This document shows positions 16,974 to 26,823 of a stretch of 64,000 nt of DNA, piece after piece. The stretch comes from Phycisphaeraceae bacterium. Lineage in GTDB: Bacteria > Planctomycetota > Phycisphaerae > Phycisphaerales > Phycisphaeraceae. The stretch spans positions 1 to 64,000 of the forward strand of contig JADZCR010000010.1 in the NCBI GenBank assembly GCA_020851465.1, in the 5' to 3' direction. Numbering within the stretch: the first letter of the stretch is position 1; the number at the start of each line of letters is the position of its first letter. The notes below the pieces were generated by a model. The model saw nothing but the letters and a program-made list of their open reading frames with translations, was not told the origin of the DNA and did no database searches. The translations under genes were made by a program, and so were the position numbers.

Positions 16974-17347
16974 GCCCGCTTCCACCAACCACCTGTCCTC
17001 AATGCGACGCTGTTTCTACTAAAAATGGCGCATAACAATTCAGGCATCCATGCCTGTTACGTCACACATCTATATCTAATGTCCGAGATTTCCGCGCGAA
17101 TGGCTGGATCTGATGAGCCACCCGTGATCCTTATTCCGGCTTTGACTTGTCAGCAACACCACCTATTCAGAGGTCGATTTCTAAGGCTCCCACAGACGAT
17201 GAACATTGATCAACCTTAAAAATATTTCTTAAGACTTTATTATTCAATAGTTAATAGTAAAATATTATTTTGCGTTTCGTCTTGCATTTTCTCGTATATT
17301 CGGTATCTTTACTATAGTTTAATACGGTCGAATACTATGGCAATCTG
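16974..17347 (+). promoter_or_regulatory. AT-rich intergenic region before the GntR-LacI regulator
   Basis: No gene is supported. From 17215 to 17340 the sequence is much more AT-rich than the surroundings and contains TATATT (17295-17300) and TATAGT (17313-17318) hexamers that could be -10 boxes. ATAGT and ACTAT halves just before the start codon form a loose inverted repeat that might be an autoregulatory site. Confidence 0.35.
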
Positions 17348-18481
17348 ATGACTCAACGAATCAATCACGGCGGGCTAACCAAAAACGATTTGATCGTGAA
17401 CGATCTTCGTCATCGAATCGTCAGCGGTGCCTTATTGCCTGGTGATCAGATTGCTAATCGCATTCAACTCGAGGAGACATTCCAAGCCAGCCCAGCAACC
17501 ATTCAGAAGGCGTTGGATCGGCTCTCGCGGGATGGGTTTGTACGAGCGTATGGGCGGCGAGGGACTTTCGTTGCCAACGATCCGCCTCACTTGTGTGACT
17601 ACGCTTTGGTGTTCGAAGATCATCCGCAGTCAGGCGGAAAGCCGTGGAGTCGTTTCAACTCCGCGTTGTTAGGGGCTGCCATCGCGGAAGGCCGATCGAG
17701 CGAACTTCGTAAAGGTGATGCAGCGGGAAAGTCTGGCCGAAAGCGGCGGATCAAGCTTTACTACGACATTCAGCCGCACGCTGACGTCGAAGATTACCAG
17801 CGACTGGTCGCAGACATAAAAAATCACCGACTTGCGGGCATTATTTATGTCACGCTCGACTCGGAGATCACGCAGACAGAGTTGTCCGGAACCACAAACT
17901 TGCCGCAGCTTTGTTTGAACACGGTCGAAGCGCCGCAGGTGAGCAGTGTGTTGCCGGATCAGGCAGCGTTTGTCCGCAAGGCCTTGGACTATCTGAAGTC
18001 TCAGGGACGCAGTCGCGTGGCGATGGTCAGCGCGGGATTGACCTCTACGTTCTACCAGGTCTTCGCCGCCGAGGTTGCCGCACGGGGAATGACGACCCGG
18101 CCATACTGGTCGCAGGGGCCGTTCTTCGCCAGCGCACCGGCGATCCGCAACACCGTGCATCTGCTGATGAATCCGGGGCAGAATGAGCGGCCAGACAGCC
18201 TGATCATCTCCGACGACCACCTGGTCGAACAAGGCAGTCAGGGGCTGCTCAACGCGGGGGTGCTCGTGCCTGAAGACGTGAGCGTCGTCGCCTACGCCAA
18301 CTTCCCATTCCCGCCGACCAGCAGCGTGAAGGTCAAATGGCTGGGCTTTGATATTCGCGACGTACTGACAACTGCCATGAATCTGATTGACGAACAACGC
18401 CGGGGACGGCCGGCACCTAAGACCACGCTGATTCCGCCCGTCTTTGAAGAAGAAGTTCATGTTGGGAATGAGTTGGAGTAG
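17348..18481 (+). CDS. GntR-LacI hybrid transcriptional regulator
   Basis: The 377-residue protein joins a GntR-type winged helix (about residues 8-78: NDLRHRIVSGALLPGDQIAN, then FQASPATIQKALDRLSRDGF and GRRGTFVAN) to a LacI/periplasmic-binding-type sensor domain. In the sensor, SLIISDDHLVEQGSQGLLNA and VPEDVSVVAYANFPFPP are typical. Such hybrids (AraR-like) commonly control sugar-responsive genes. It precedes a PEP-CTERM surface protein and a pseudopilin on the same strand. These are about 80 bp and 2 kb downstream, so they are candidate targets. The ligand is unknown. The ATG is the first in frame after the AT-rich region. Confidence 0.88.
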   Translation: MTQRINHGGLTKNDLIVNDLRHRIVSGALLPGDQIANRIQLEETFQASPATIQKALDRLSRDGFVRAYGRRGTFVANDPPHLCDYALVFEDHPQSGGKPWSRFNSALLGAAIAEGRSSELRKGDAAGKSGRKRRIKLYYDIQPHADVEDYQRLVADIKNHRLAGIIYVTLDSEITQTELSGTTNLPQLCLNTVEAPQVSSVLPDQAAFVRKALDYLKSQGRSRVAMVSAGLTSTFYQVFAAEVAARGMTTRPYWSQGPFFASAPAIRNTVHLLMNPGQNERPDSLIISDDHLVEQGSQGLLNAGVLVPEDVSVVAYANFPFPPTSSVKVKWLGFDIRDVLTTAMNLIDEQRRGRPAPKTTLIPPVFEEEVHVGNELE

Positions 18482-18561
18482 GTTTACCGGCAAGAGGATC
18501 TCTGGTTTAGATCGCGAGGACCGTGTTCTGACTGAATCATCCAGGAGAAGGAAAAAGAGCC

Positions 18562-20526
18562 ATGAAAAACAAACACCCCCACCCGTTCATCCAGCGTCGC
18601 GCGCCATGGATTGCCGCCTTGTCCATCGCAGCTATGTGTACCGGAGCATCGGCAACCCCGCTGACGTGGAACTACGCCTCCAACGGCATCTGGAACGACT
18701 CGAGTCACTGGACTCCCGTTCAGGTGCCTGTCAATGGTGATAGCGTCACCTTCGGCGCCACTGGTTCGGGCACCACATCCACGATGGATCTCAACGGCCT
18801 GAGCCTCAGCGGGCTGACGCTGGCGGCCCCGATATCCACGCCCCCGACGGCCCCGACGCCGATCGCGCATACGATCGACTTAGGCACCAACACGCTCAAC
18901 CTCAGCGGAGCGGCCAATATCGTTACCACCGCGTCGGGCAAAAGTGCCAGCGGCAGCCTGACGGTCATCGGCTCGACCGGCTTGTTCCAGGCGGACCTTT
19001 CCAGCCTGAGCGTCGGCGTCAATGCGCAGAGTGGAGGCCCCACGACCACAAATACGACCACAGGCTCGCTGGATTTGAGCGGGCTTACCGGCGGCTATCT
19101 GAACGTCTCGGGGGCGACCCAGATCGGCTACAACTTCGGCAGCAGCGGCAGCCTGTCCCTCGGCTCAGGCATGGATGTGCTGCTGGGGGTGAACACTTCC
19201 AGCCGCGGCAGCCTCAGCGTCGGCTCGGGCTATGTCGCCGAAACCGGCAGCCTCCTCATGGGTGACGGCACATTCAACGCCTATCTTTCGAGCCTCTACA
19301 TCGGCTACGAAACCCGCACCAATACATCTCCCTCTGACGAAGGCACTGTCGATCTGCAAAACGCCACTGGGGGAACACTGGACGTGGCAGGTCCGGTGCG
19401 AATTGGGGACGGCCGCGGCTCGACCGGAAAGCTGTTGCTGGGCGACAACATCAGCACGCAGATCGGCTCGACAAGCTCGCGAAATATCCTGAACATCGGC
19501 ACGACCCATGACACGGTCTCGTCGATAGCCAGCGAACTCATCGCCGGGTCAAACACCTTCAACGCTTATGTGTCGAATCTCACGGTAGGGCAGGGACTCG
19601 TGAGCGCCACGCTCGACCTGACCGACTCGACGGGCGTGCTTGATGTTTCCGGCAATGTCATCATCGCACAGGGCACTAATTCCGCTGGTACCAGCGCCAC
19701 AGGCCGGGTCTATCTGGGGGACGGGATGGACATGGTCATCGGCACATCTTCGAACCGCGGAACCTTGTCGATCCTCACGGGGACCAGCCCCACGGAAGGA
19801 ACGCTCACCGCCGGCACCGGGACCTTCACCGCCTATCTGACGAGCTTGACCGTCGGCCGAAACACTCGAAGCAACGCGAGTACCAGCACGCTGCCGGGCA
19901 CACTGGACCTGAGCCAGATCAGCAGCGGCGTGCTTGACGTCTCCGGCGATGTGGGCATCGGCTATAACCTGGGTGTCAACTACGGCAGGATCAAAGGCCT
20001 CGTGAAGCTGCACGAGACACAAGCATCAGCGCAGAACCTCTACGTCGGCGACACGACGACCCAGACGCAGGGCACGCTGGAACTGGACAACTCGATCTTC
20101 GCGGTCAGCGGGAACGTTTCTCTGAAAGGGACCAGCGGCTACCAGGGACAGGTTAAGTCCACTCTCAACGGCGAATCGTCCGGGCTGGACCTTGGAGCCT
20201 CCGCGACACTGACGGTCAGCGCACAGGGTTTGATTGACATCACCTTCAACTCTATCGGCCCAGGCCCCACGATTTATTGGGGCTTGCGCTGGGCGGGATC
20301 GCACTCGAGCGATCTCCAGACGCTCTACACGAACGGCCTGCTCCAATGGGATGACTCGGCACTGATCGCGCAAAGCCTGCCGGGGGCGAGCATCTTCGAG
20401 GATGGCGGCTACACGTATGTCGGCGTCCAGTTCATCCCATCGCCGGCCAGCGGTGTGCTGTTGCTGGCGGGGCTGGGGACGATCGTCACGCGGCGGCGGA
20501 ATCGGTCATCCACCACGCCGGCTTGA
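18562..20526 (+). CDS. PEP-CTERM-type surface protein with repeated beta-strand motifs
   Basis: The 654-residue protein has a signal peptide (about 1-32, ending ASA) and a first module [16 protein letters not shown], the opening seen in autotransporter-like and PEP-CTERM proteins. A long series of degenerate repeats rich in Gly, Ser and Thr follows (for example [28 protein letters not shown]), fitting a beta-helix. The C terminus is [20 protein letters not shown]: a PEP-like proline/serine signal, a hydrophobic helix and an Arg cluster. That layout directs sorting by an exosortase-type system. AGGAGAAGGA precedes the ATG. It follows the GntR-LacI regulator and is probably exported to the cell envelope or matrix. 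Confidence 0.85.
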   Translation: MKNKHPHPFIQRRAPWIAALSIAAMCTGASATPLTWNYASNGIWNDSSHWTPVQVPVNGDSVTFGATGSGTTSTMDLNGLSLSGLTLAAPISTPPTAPTPIAHTIDLGTNTLNLSGAANIVTTASGKSASGSLTVIGSTGLFQADLSSLSVGVNAQSGGPTTTNTTTGSLDLSGLTGGYLNVSGATQIGYNFGSSGSLSLGSGMDVLLGVNTSSRGSLSVGSGYVAETGSLLMGDGTFNAYLSSLYIGYETRTNTSPSDEGTVDLQNATGGTLDVAGPVRIGDGRGSTGKLLLGDNISTQIGSTSSRNILNIGTTHDTVSSIASELIAGSNTFNAYVSNLTVGQGLVSATLDLTDSTGVLDVSGNVIIAQGTNSAGTSATGRVYLGDGMDMVIGTSSNRGTLSILTGTSPTEGTLTAGTGTFTAYLTSLTVGRNTRSNASTSTLPGTLDLSQISSGVLDVSGDVGIGYNLGVNYGRIKGLVKLHETQASAQNLYVGDTTTQTQGTLELDNSIFAVSGNVSLKGTSGYQGQVKSTLNGESSGLDLGASATLTVSAQGLIDITFNSIGPGPTIYWGLRWAGSHSSDLQTLYTNGLLQWDDSALIAQSLPGASIFEDGGYTYVGVQFIPSPASGVLLLAGLGTIVTRRRNRSSTTPA

Positions 20527-20594
20527 AGCACACCGTGAACCGATCGTTCGAGGGTGAGGGAAAGGGATTGTTGCACACGCGGAGTAATGCCCTC

Positions 20595-21563
20595 ATGGCT
20601 CGTGATCGCACAGAAAGCCAACCGTCTGTCGTCTCCGAAATTGATCTGCGATTACCAATCGCCGACGGTTTCGGCGCTTTCAGGGGTTCTCGGGGATTCA
20701 CGTTGGTGGAGTTACTGGTTGTTGTCTCCATCATTGCGTTATTGGTTGCGCTCCTGCTGCCGGTTTTGGAGCGTGCGCGCGATGCCGGCCGTGACATCAA
20801 GTGCGCCTCGAACATGAGGCAGGTTTATGTCCTCTCGACACTGTTCCAGAGCGACTATGCCGCGATAATGCCCAACCAGTATTTTCCGCGCTACCCTCGA
20901 GGGTTTGACATGTCGGACCCGCCGGATGATCGCGGGAGCGCGTGTTTTTACGGGCACATGCTGATCAACATGGGATATGCCGTCGAGTCGGAGCGGCTTC
21001 CTCGCCCCACATCGTTCCCCGCACTCAAGAAAAACGCGATCACCGGAAATCGCCTTTTCGCCTGTCCGAGCATGTGGATGGACCATCGCAGCGGCTATTA
21101 CGATACACGAAAAAAAGCCCTCCCCAGCGTTTTAATTACTGATGACATCGAGCGGCGCAGTGCTGCTTTCTGGTACGACGTGGGGTACCGCCTCGAGGGA
21201 AACACAACCATCGAGTACCACATGTTCAACGGCTATTACGTCAACAATCTGGCGGGTAGCGGGGTTAACTATCACCTTTCCGGCACATATCCGCCCAACC
21301 AAGGCGTCTATCCTCGCAGAGAATGGAAGAGCGCTCCGAGCAAGGTGGCGTACCTCATGGAAGATTTCATGTGGACGTCTGGCGGCTACTCGCAGTACGC
21401 GGACTGCATCACCCAGTACAACTATGCGTGGGGCGGCTATGGACCGCCGATCCGTCACAACAGCTACCACAGCACCAATATGATTTTCGCCGACGGCCAC
21501 CGCTGGTCATTCCCCACTCCGACATACATGTACATCTCGAACATTCCATTCAAATTTGAATGA
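20595..21563 (+). CDS. Type II secretion pseudopilin-like protein with H-X-DG tail
   Basis: The protein carries a prepilin leader and helix [20 protein letters not shown] followed by [20 protein letters not shown]. This is the class-III/type II pseudopilin pattern with cleavage before Phe and Glu at position +5. A large globular domain follows and the C terminus has [16 protein letters not shown], like the H-X9-DG motif of planctomycete DUF1559-type proteins. Many paralogues of this family occur per planctomycete genome. The start is uncertain: the ATG at 20595 gives 322 residues, while a TTG/GTG near 20523-20535 would overlap or abut the previous gene. It likely forms one transcription unit with the PEP-CTERM gene. 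Confidence 0.82.
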   Translation: MARDRTESQPSVVSEIDLRLPIADGFGAFRGSRGFTLVELLVVVSIIALLVALLLPVLERARDAGRDIKCASNMRQVYVLSTLFQSDYAAIMPNQYFPRYPRGFDMSDPPDDRGSACFYGHMLINMGYAVESERLPRPTSFPALKKNAITGNRLFACPSMWMDHRSGYYDTRKKALPSVLITDDIERRSAAFWYDVGYRLEGNTTIEYHMFNGYYVNNLAGSGVNYHLSGTYPPNQGVYPRREWKSAPSKVAYLMEDFMWTSGGYSQYADCITQYNYAWGGYGPPIRHNSYHSTNMIFADGHRWSFPTPTYMYISNIPFKFE

Positions 21564-21628
21564 TGTCTGTTGCTTGTGCCCACGCATGACGCTCGCAGCT
21601 TCTGTGCTGATCGACCAGCCAGGCGGAG

Positions 21629-22072
21629 TCAGCGCAATACGCTGGATTTAATCTGGAGAGCCGTGAACCGCTGAGGTCTGGTGACGAGGTCCGCCAGCGT
21701 GAGCCGGGATAGTTCCGCGAAGAATGCATCCTGCGCCTGCTTCAAAACGCGCTTCAGGCCGCACTCTGGCTCAATGGGGCAGCCGCTGTTTGCCTCGAAA
21801 CACTCCACCAGGGTGAGCGTGTTTTCTGTTTGACGAACCAAATCGCCGAGATTGATCGATTCGGGTGCAACACCCAGCCGCAGACCGCCGCCCCGCCCGC
21901 GCGTACTGTGAACATAACCCAACTGTGTCAATCGCTGCGCCACCTTGGCCATGTGATTGGTAGAGGCGTGATAAGCCTCCGCCACCTCCTGAACAGTCGC
22001 TGACTGGCCCTGACGTACTGCCAGAAAAATCAGGAGACGCAAGGCGTAATCCGTGTGCATGGTCAGTTGCAT
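21629..22072 (-). CDS. nsrR: NsrR-type Rrf2 regulator, nitric-oxide sensor
   Basis: From the ATG at 22072 the protein has 147 residues and follows E. coli NsrR closely: MQLTMHTDYALRLLIFLAV at the start, NHMAKVAQRLTQLGYVHSTR in the winged helix, and FFAELSRLTLADLV near the end. Three cysteines, C91, C98 and C104, match the NsrR Fe-S cluster ligands (C-x6-C-x5-C here). NsrR represses nitrosative-stress genes until NO destroys the cluster. It is divergent from ric, a classic NsrR target, with a 23-bp palindrome between them. A longer reading upstream to 22165 would run through that palindrome and is unlikely. Confidence 0.9.
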   Translation of the reverse strand: MQLTMHTDYALRLLIFLAVRQGQSATVQEVAEAYHASTNHMAKVAQRLTQLGYVHSTRGRGGGLRLGVAPESINLGDLVRQTENTLTLVECFEANSGCPIEPECGLKRVLKQAQDAFFAELSRLTLADLVTRPQRFTALQIKSSVLR

Positions 22073-22117
22073 GAAGAGCCCTTGACTCGGATAACCGGCA
22101 TGTAGTATACTTATTTT

Positions 22118-22140
22118 AATCGGTATGTTGGATACCGATT
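22118..22140. promoter_or_regulatory. Candidate NsrR operator between nsrR and ric
   Basis: AATCGGTAT and ATACCGATT are perfect 9-bp inverted arms around a 5-base centre, 23 bp in all. Flanking T/A bases extend the symmetry imperfectly. The total length matches the 23-bp NsrR sites known in enterobacteria although the bases differ. It lies 45 bp before nsrR and 53 bp before ric, so it could control both. Confidence 0.7.
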
Positions 22141-22193
22141 TAAAAGGTAGTGGACGGGTTTGCATACGCGGCTAGAGCCGCAGGAGACCAATC

Positions 22194-22910
22194 ATGCCAG
22201 TTATCGACGCAGAATCGACTGTCGGCCAGCTAGTGGTGGATCGCCCCTCTCGTTCCCGCGTGTTTCAGAAGCTGGGAATCGACTTCTGCTGTGGCGGCAA
22301 GAAAAAGCTGACCGATGTCTGCCGTGACAAGGGATTAGACACCAGCCAGGTTGTGCAGGCACTGGCGGCGGATGAGGCGGTATCCGAGCCGGGCGACAAT
22401 CAGGCCTCCAGCATGACGCTTTCACAGCTATGCGACCACATTGAACGGACGCATCATGCTTATCTGCATTCCGAGCTGCCTCGTGTGGGAGCAATGGCTA
22501 AGAAAGTCGCCGCGGTGCATGGGGCGACCCATCCGTGGACGATCGAGCTGGCAGCCATCTTCGCGGATTTTGCCGCGGAGCTTGACTCGCATATGTACAA
22601 AGAGGAGCGGGTGCTGTTCCCCTGGATTCGCAGTCTGGAAAAAGCTGATCGATGCGAAGGCGGAAGCTGCGGCAGCTCGATCACCAATCCCATCCGCATG
22701 ATGGAACACGAGCACGACAACGCGGGACGCTCGCTGGAGCAGATGCGCGAACTGAGCAAGGGCTATCAGCCGCCGCCGGGCGCGTGCAATACGTTCATCG
22801 CGATGCTTGATGGGGTGGAACGGATTGAATCCGACATGCACCTGCACGTTCACAAGGAAAACAACATTCTGTTTCCCAAGGCTGCACAGCGCGAACAATC
22901 TTCCACATAA
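22194..22910 (+). CDS. ric: Iron-sulfur cluster repair di-iron protein (Ric/YtfE/ScdA)
   Basis: The 238-residue protein starts with the DUF542/ScdA_N domain ([20 protein letters not shown], then [11 protein letters not shown] with the paired cysteines at 32-33). A hemerythrin-like four-helix domain follows whose metal ligands are visible in [35 protein letters not shown] and [14 protein letters not shown]. Ric repairs Fe-S clusters damaged by NO or peroxide. AGGAG lies 7 bases before the ATG. It is divergent from nsrR and shares the palindromic site, so NO-induced expression is expected. The downstream molybdopterin reductase genes may need such protection if they make nitrite and NO. Confidence 0.93.
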   Translation: MPVIDAESTVGQLVVDRPSRSRVFQKLGIDFCCGGKKKLTDVCRDKGLDTSQVVQALAADEAVSEPGDNQASSMTLSQLCDHIERTHHAYLHSELPRVGAMAKKVAAVHGATHPWTIELAAIFADFAAELDSHMYKEERVLFPWIRSLEKADRCEGGSCGSSITNPIRMMEHEHDNAGRSLEQMRELSKGYQPPPGACNTFIAMLDGVERIESDMHLHVHKENNILFPKAAQREQSST

Positions 22911-23014
22911 AAATTTCCCCTGACGAGCTGACCGGCTATACCATACAGGAGTGGCCAAGGCTCAAGCGAGTCACGGCAGCGCGCGGTGAGGCCTGCCGTC
23001 GGACGCAAGGGGCA

Positions 23015-24073
23015 ATGATGGGACGTGACAAATTATTTGCTGCGGCGACGGGCACGCTGGCGACGCTGATTCTTGCTGCACTGATCCTGCTGGGATCACG
23101 GAATCTGGCGCACTTTGATGCGGCACTGGTCGGTTACACCTTCGCCACCGTGTTTGCGACCTTTGGCATCGTGTATCGCTACACGATGTGGCTGCGGCGT
23201 CCGCCGACGCGGATGTACTGGCGGCGCGGATGGCAGGTGTTTTTCTTCCATCCGCGCTTTCTGCTGAGTAACCTCACCGAGCTGGCACGCCGCTTTGCGG
23301 TCGAGTTTGTCGCCACCCGGTTCATCTGGCGTCGAGGCAAGACAAGATGGAGTGCCCACTGGCTGATTATGTGGGGATGTCTCCTCGCCGCAGCCATCAC
23401 ATTCCCGCTGGTTTTCGGCTGGATTCACTTTGAAACTCTGCCCGGCGATCTGGACGGTTACCGCGCGTTTGTATTCGGTTTTCCGACCTTTTCGTTTCCG
23501 ATCCACTCCTTGTTCGGAGTGCTGGTTTTCCACGGTCTGGTGTGGGCGTCGATTCTGGTAACGATCGGCGTGATGCTCGCGATGCGTCGCCGAATGATCG
23601 ACCACGGTGCCGCAGCGGTGCAGCAGTTCGGAGAAGACTTCCTGCCGCTGATTCTGCTGTTTGCCATCAGCGTCACGGGCCTGATGCTCACCGCCAGCTA
23701 CCGATGGATGAAGGGTTACGCATACGACTTTCTGGCGATCCTCCACGCCATCACCGTCATTTTTACGCTGCTGTGGCTTCCGTTTGGAAAGCTGTTTCAC
23801 ATCTTCCAACGTCCCGCGCAACTGGGTGTGAGCTTCTACAAAGATGTGGGGCGCAAGAGTGAACAGGCCGCCTGCCGTCGGTGCGGTCAGGCTTTTGCAT
23901 CAAAAATGATGGTTCGTGACTTGATGACAGTAGAAAAGCAACTGGGGTTCACCTATGAAATGGACTCCGGTCATGCGGAGCATTACCAGCAGATTTGTCC
24001 CAGGTGCCGCCGAGCTTTGTTTGGCTTGGCGCAAGGCACGTTATGGGCGACACAACACGAGAGCGAGGCTTGA
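23015..24073 (+). CDS. NarI/DsrM-like membrane protein with Cys-rich C-terminal tail
   Basis: The 352-residue protein has about six membrane spans (near 9-27, 33-53, 117-140, 158-190, 210-230 and 235-260). Histidines in or near them ([41 protein letters not shown]) could bind heme b as in NarI or DsrM. After residue 280 a soluble tail carries CRRCGQ and CPRCRR, a pair of CxxC knuckles able to bind zinc or iron. That tail is unusual for NarI-type subunits. It probably passes electrons from the quinone pool to the reductase encoded two genes downstream. It ends two bases before the cupin start and is likely in one operon with it. Confidence 0.65.
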   Translation: MMGRDKLFAAATGTLATLILAALILLGSRNLAHFDAALVGYTFATVFATFGIVYRYTMWLRRPPTRMYWRRGWQVFFFHPRFLLSNLTELARRFAVEFVATRFIWRRGKTRWSAHWLIMWGCLLAAAITFPLVFGWIHFETLPGDLDGYRAFVFGFPTFSFPIHSLFGVLVFHGLVWASILVTIGVMLAMRRRMIDHGAAAVQQFGEDFLPLILLFAISVTGLMLTASYRWMKGYAYDFLAILHAITVIFTLLWLPFGKLFHIFQRPAQLGVSFYKDVGRKSEQAACRRCGQAFASKMMVRDLMTVEKQLGFTYEMDSGHAEHYQQICPRCRRALFGLAQGTLWATQHESEA

Positions 24074-24075
24074 CG

Positions 24076-24477
24076 ATGAGTGAACAGGAAGATCGGCTGC
24101 GTCAACACCCGACCGAACGATTCCAGTCGCCGCAGCACCACATCGATCTCAAAGAGGTCGAAGCGAAGCTGCGTGCCGAGCCGCTGCCCGCGTCACGCAA
24201 TCACCGTCAGGAAACGCTCTACCGTCACGGGGCGGCGACAGTGGCGCTGTTTCTCTTTGAACGCGGCGCACAAATGCCCCAGCATGTGGCTGAAGGCGTC
24301 GTGACGGTCCATGTGCTTGAAGGATGCCTGAAAATGGTGGTCGAAGGGAAATCACAGACGATCACAGCCGGTCAACTTCTCGTCATGGCTCCAGGCGTGC
24401 GCCACGATGTTTACGCTCAAGAGCACACCCGGATGTTGCTGACGGTATGCCTGGAATCCTCGAAGAATTCGCAATAG
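24076..24477 (+). CDS. Small cupin-domain protein
   Basis: From the ATG at 24076, two bases after the stop of the preceding gene and with GAGG inside that gene, the product has 133 residues. The cupin_2 fold is visible: [20 protein letters not shown] as first motif and [20 protein letters not shown] as second, with histidines available for a metal. The N-terminal 45 residues are charged and unassigned. Its role is unknown. Its position between a NarI-like subunit and a molybdopterin reductase suggests sensing or maturation for that complex, but this is inference from position only. Confidence 0.8.
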   Translation: MSEQEDRLRQHPTERFQSPQHHIDLKEVEAKLRAEPLPASRNHRQETLYRHGAATVALFLFERGAQMPQHVAEGVVTVHVLEGCLKMVVEGKSQTITAGQLLVMAPGVRHDVYAQEHTRMLLTVCLESSKNSQ

Positions 24478-24487
24478 TGGAGCCGAT

Positions 24488-26755
24488 GTGGCGACTCAAC
24501 CGGTCAATCAGTTGAAGATCATTGAGGGATTCGGCCCTCATACTGCATTCATGTCGGGAGACCGGTTGTCAACAGCCGTCGAACCCGACGCTGTGGTCAA
24601 GACGCACTGTTGCTTCTGCGGTCAGCAGTGCGGCATTCAGTTAAAAGTCAAAGACAACACGGTGATCGGTTTCGACCCTTGGGAGGAGTTTCCCTTTAAT
24701 CGTGGGATGCTCTGCCCCAAAGGGGTAAAGCGTTACCTCCAAGGCTCACATCCCGATCGACTGGTGACGGCCCTGAAGCGTGATCCTTCCGCACCGGCGG
24801 GGTTCAGCGCGATGGGCTACGACGAGGCGGTCACCCGCGTCGCGGGGGAGATCGAGCGACTTCAGCGTCAGCATGGCAATGACGCATTCGGCGTTATCAC
24901 CGGCGCGAGCCTCACCAGTGAAAAAACCTACCTGATGGGAAAGTTCGCCCGCGTTTGTCTCAAAACCCGGCACATCGACTACAACGGTCGACTGTGCATG
25001 GTCAGTGCGGCGGCGGCGAATAAAAAAGCGTTCGGGGTCGATCGGGCTGCCAATCCATGGTCAGATATTCTCAAAGCAAAAGTGGTGTGGATCAGCGGAG
25101 CCAACGTCGCCGAGTGCGCCCCGATCACGACTGATTACGTCTGGCAGGCACGGGAGAACGGCGGAAAAATCATTGTCGTTGACCCTCGCATCACACCCAT
25201 CGCTCGAACCTGCGATCTTTTCCTGCCGATTAAGCCCGGACGCGACATTGCGCTCTTTAACGGCGTGCTGCACCTGATGATCGAAAATGACTGGCTCGAC
25301 CACGCATTCATCGAGCGGTACACCGTAGGTTTTGACGCAGTGGCGGCGAGTGTCCGCGAATGGACACCCGCTAAAACAGCGGAAGTGACCGGCATACCAG
25401 AGCGGTCGATCCGACAAGCTGCGGAATGGTGGGGCACCGCCAGCACCAGCTTTCTGATGCACGCGCGGGGAATCGAGCATCACAGCCACGGTGTCGTCAA
25501 CTGTCTCGGTTCGATCAATATCGTGCTGGCGTCAGGGCGCATCGGTCGTGAGGGTTGCGGTTACTCCACCATCACCGGCCAGGCGAATGGTCAAGGCGGT
25601 CGTGAGCACGGGCAAAAAGCCGACCAGTTACCCGGCGGACGCGATATCGAAAATCCCGCCCACCGTGAATACATTGCGAAATTCTGGGGCATCAACGAAC
25701 CGGATCTCCCCCACGTCGGCGTCGATGTCTATGAGTTATTCCGCAAGATCGACAAGGGTGAGATCAAGGGGCTGTTGTCGATCTGTTTCAACCCTAAAGT
25801 CTCGCTGCCTGACAACAACTTCATCACCAGGGCACTGGAAAAGCTGGATTTCTACGCTGCGATTGATTTCTTCCTCAACGACACTGCACGCCATGCGGAT
25901 ATCGTGCTGCCCGGCTCACTCCAGGAGGAAGACGAGGGCGTTGTCGCCCAGGTCGAGGGGCGTGTCATCAAAATCAACAAAGCCGTAGATCCGCCTGGTG
26001 ATGCGAGGCAGGACTGGAAGATCATCCAGGACATTGCCGCGAAACTCGGCCGAACACACGGAATGCAGTTTCGCAGTCCCCGCGAGATATTCGACGAGCT
26101 GCGCATGGCCTCCAAGGGCAGCGTCATCGATTATTCGGGTATCACTTACGAGAAAATCGAAAAGCAATTCGGTGTCTTCTGGCCCTGTCCGAGCGAAGAC
26201 CCCAACGGTAACAAGATCGACCATCCCGGCACGCCGCGACTGTTCGAACCGGGAACATGGAACCCTGTCGCCAAAGGTGCGGGGCCTTTTTATTTTCCTG
26301 ACGGTAAGGCACGTTTCATCGTCGCACCGTACACGCCGCCGACAGAAGAAACGGACGCGGAATATCCGCTGATGTTGACAACCGGCCGCGTGGTTAGCCA
26401 GTTTCTGTCCGGCACGCAAACCCGTCGCATCGGCCCGCTGGTAAAGCAGTACCCCGAACCCCGACTCGAATTACACCCGCGACTGGCGGACAAATACGGC
26501 ATCGTCGATGGCGACTGGACGACAATCGATTCACGCCGCGGCAGTTGCACGCTCCGGGCGCAAGTCGTGACCACGATCCGGCCTGATACCGTGTTTATTC
26601 CGTATCACTGGGGAGGGCCTAAGAGCGTGAATCAGTTAACCATCTCCGCGCAGGATCCGATCTCGAAGATTCCTGAGTACAAGGTGTGCGCGGTGCGCAT
26701 CAGAAAAGCCGATGCACCACCTGCTTACTCTTACGAACGCGAACCACAACAGTAG
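24488..26755 (+). CDS. Molybdopterin oxidoreductase, NasA/NarB-like (probable nitrate reductase)
   Basis: The 755-residue protein has the N-terminal [4Fe-4S] motif (C41-x2-C44-x3-C48 and C76 in GMLCPKG), then the DMSO-reductase-family core. The likely Mo ligand is C170 in [13 protein letters not shown], as in Nap/Nas reductases, not selenocysteine as in many formate dehydrogenases. [19 protein letters not shown] also resembles assimilatory nitrate reductases. A molydopterin dinucleotide-binding domain forms the C terminus. No Tat signal is visible, so it acts in the cytoplasm or on its face. GGAG lies 5 bases before a GTG start. Nitrate is the best-supported substrate from motifs plus the nearby nsrR/ric and anion channel. 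Formate remains possible. Confidence 0.8.
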   Translation: MATQPVNQLKIIEGFGPHTAFMSGDRLSTAVEPDAVVKTHCCFCGQQCGIQLKVKDNTVIGFDPWEEFPFNRGMLCPKGVKRYLQGSHPDRLVTALKRDPSAPAGFSAMGYDEAVTRVAGEIERLQRQHGNDAFGVITGASLTSEKTYLMGKFARVCLKTRHIDYNGRLCMVSAAAANKKAFGVDRAANPWSDILKAKVVWISGANVAECAPITTDYVWQARENGGKIIVVDPRITPIARTCDLFLPIKPGRDIALFNGVLHLMIENDWLDHAFIERYTVGFDAVAASVREWTPAKTAEVTGIPERSIRQAAEWWGTASTSFLMHARGIEHHSHGVVNCLGSINIVLASGRIGREGCGYSTITGQANGQGGREHGQKADQLPGGRDIENPAHREYIAKFWGINEPDLPHVGVDVYELFRKIDKGEIKGLLSICFNPKVSLPDNNFITRALEKLDFYAAIDFFLNDTARHADIVLPGSLQEEDEGVVAQVEGRVIKINKAVDPPGDARQDWKIIQDIAAKLGRTHGMQFRSPREIFDELRMASKGSVIDYSGITYEKIEKQFGVFWPCPSEDPNGNKIDHPGTPRLFEPGTWNPVAKGAGPFYFPDGKARFIVAPYTPPTEETDAEYPLMLTTGRVVSQFLSGTQTRRIGPLVKQYPEPRLELHPRLADKYGIVDGDWTTIDSRRGSCTLRAQVVTTIRPDTVFIPYHWGGPKSVNQLTISAQDPISKIPEYKVCAVRIRKADAPPAYSYEREPQQ

Positions 26756-26823
26756 TTCTTCACAAACCCGACAACTTCACCCAATGGCAGGCGACCGGTC
26801 GAGATCGTTTTGTCGATTTGTGT

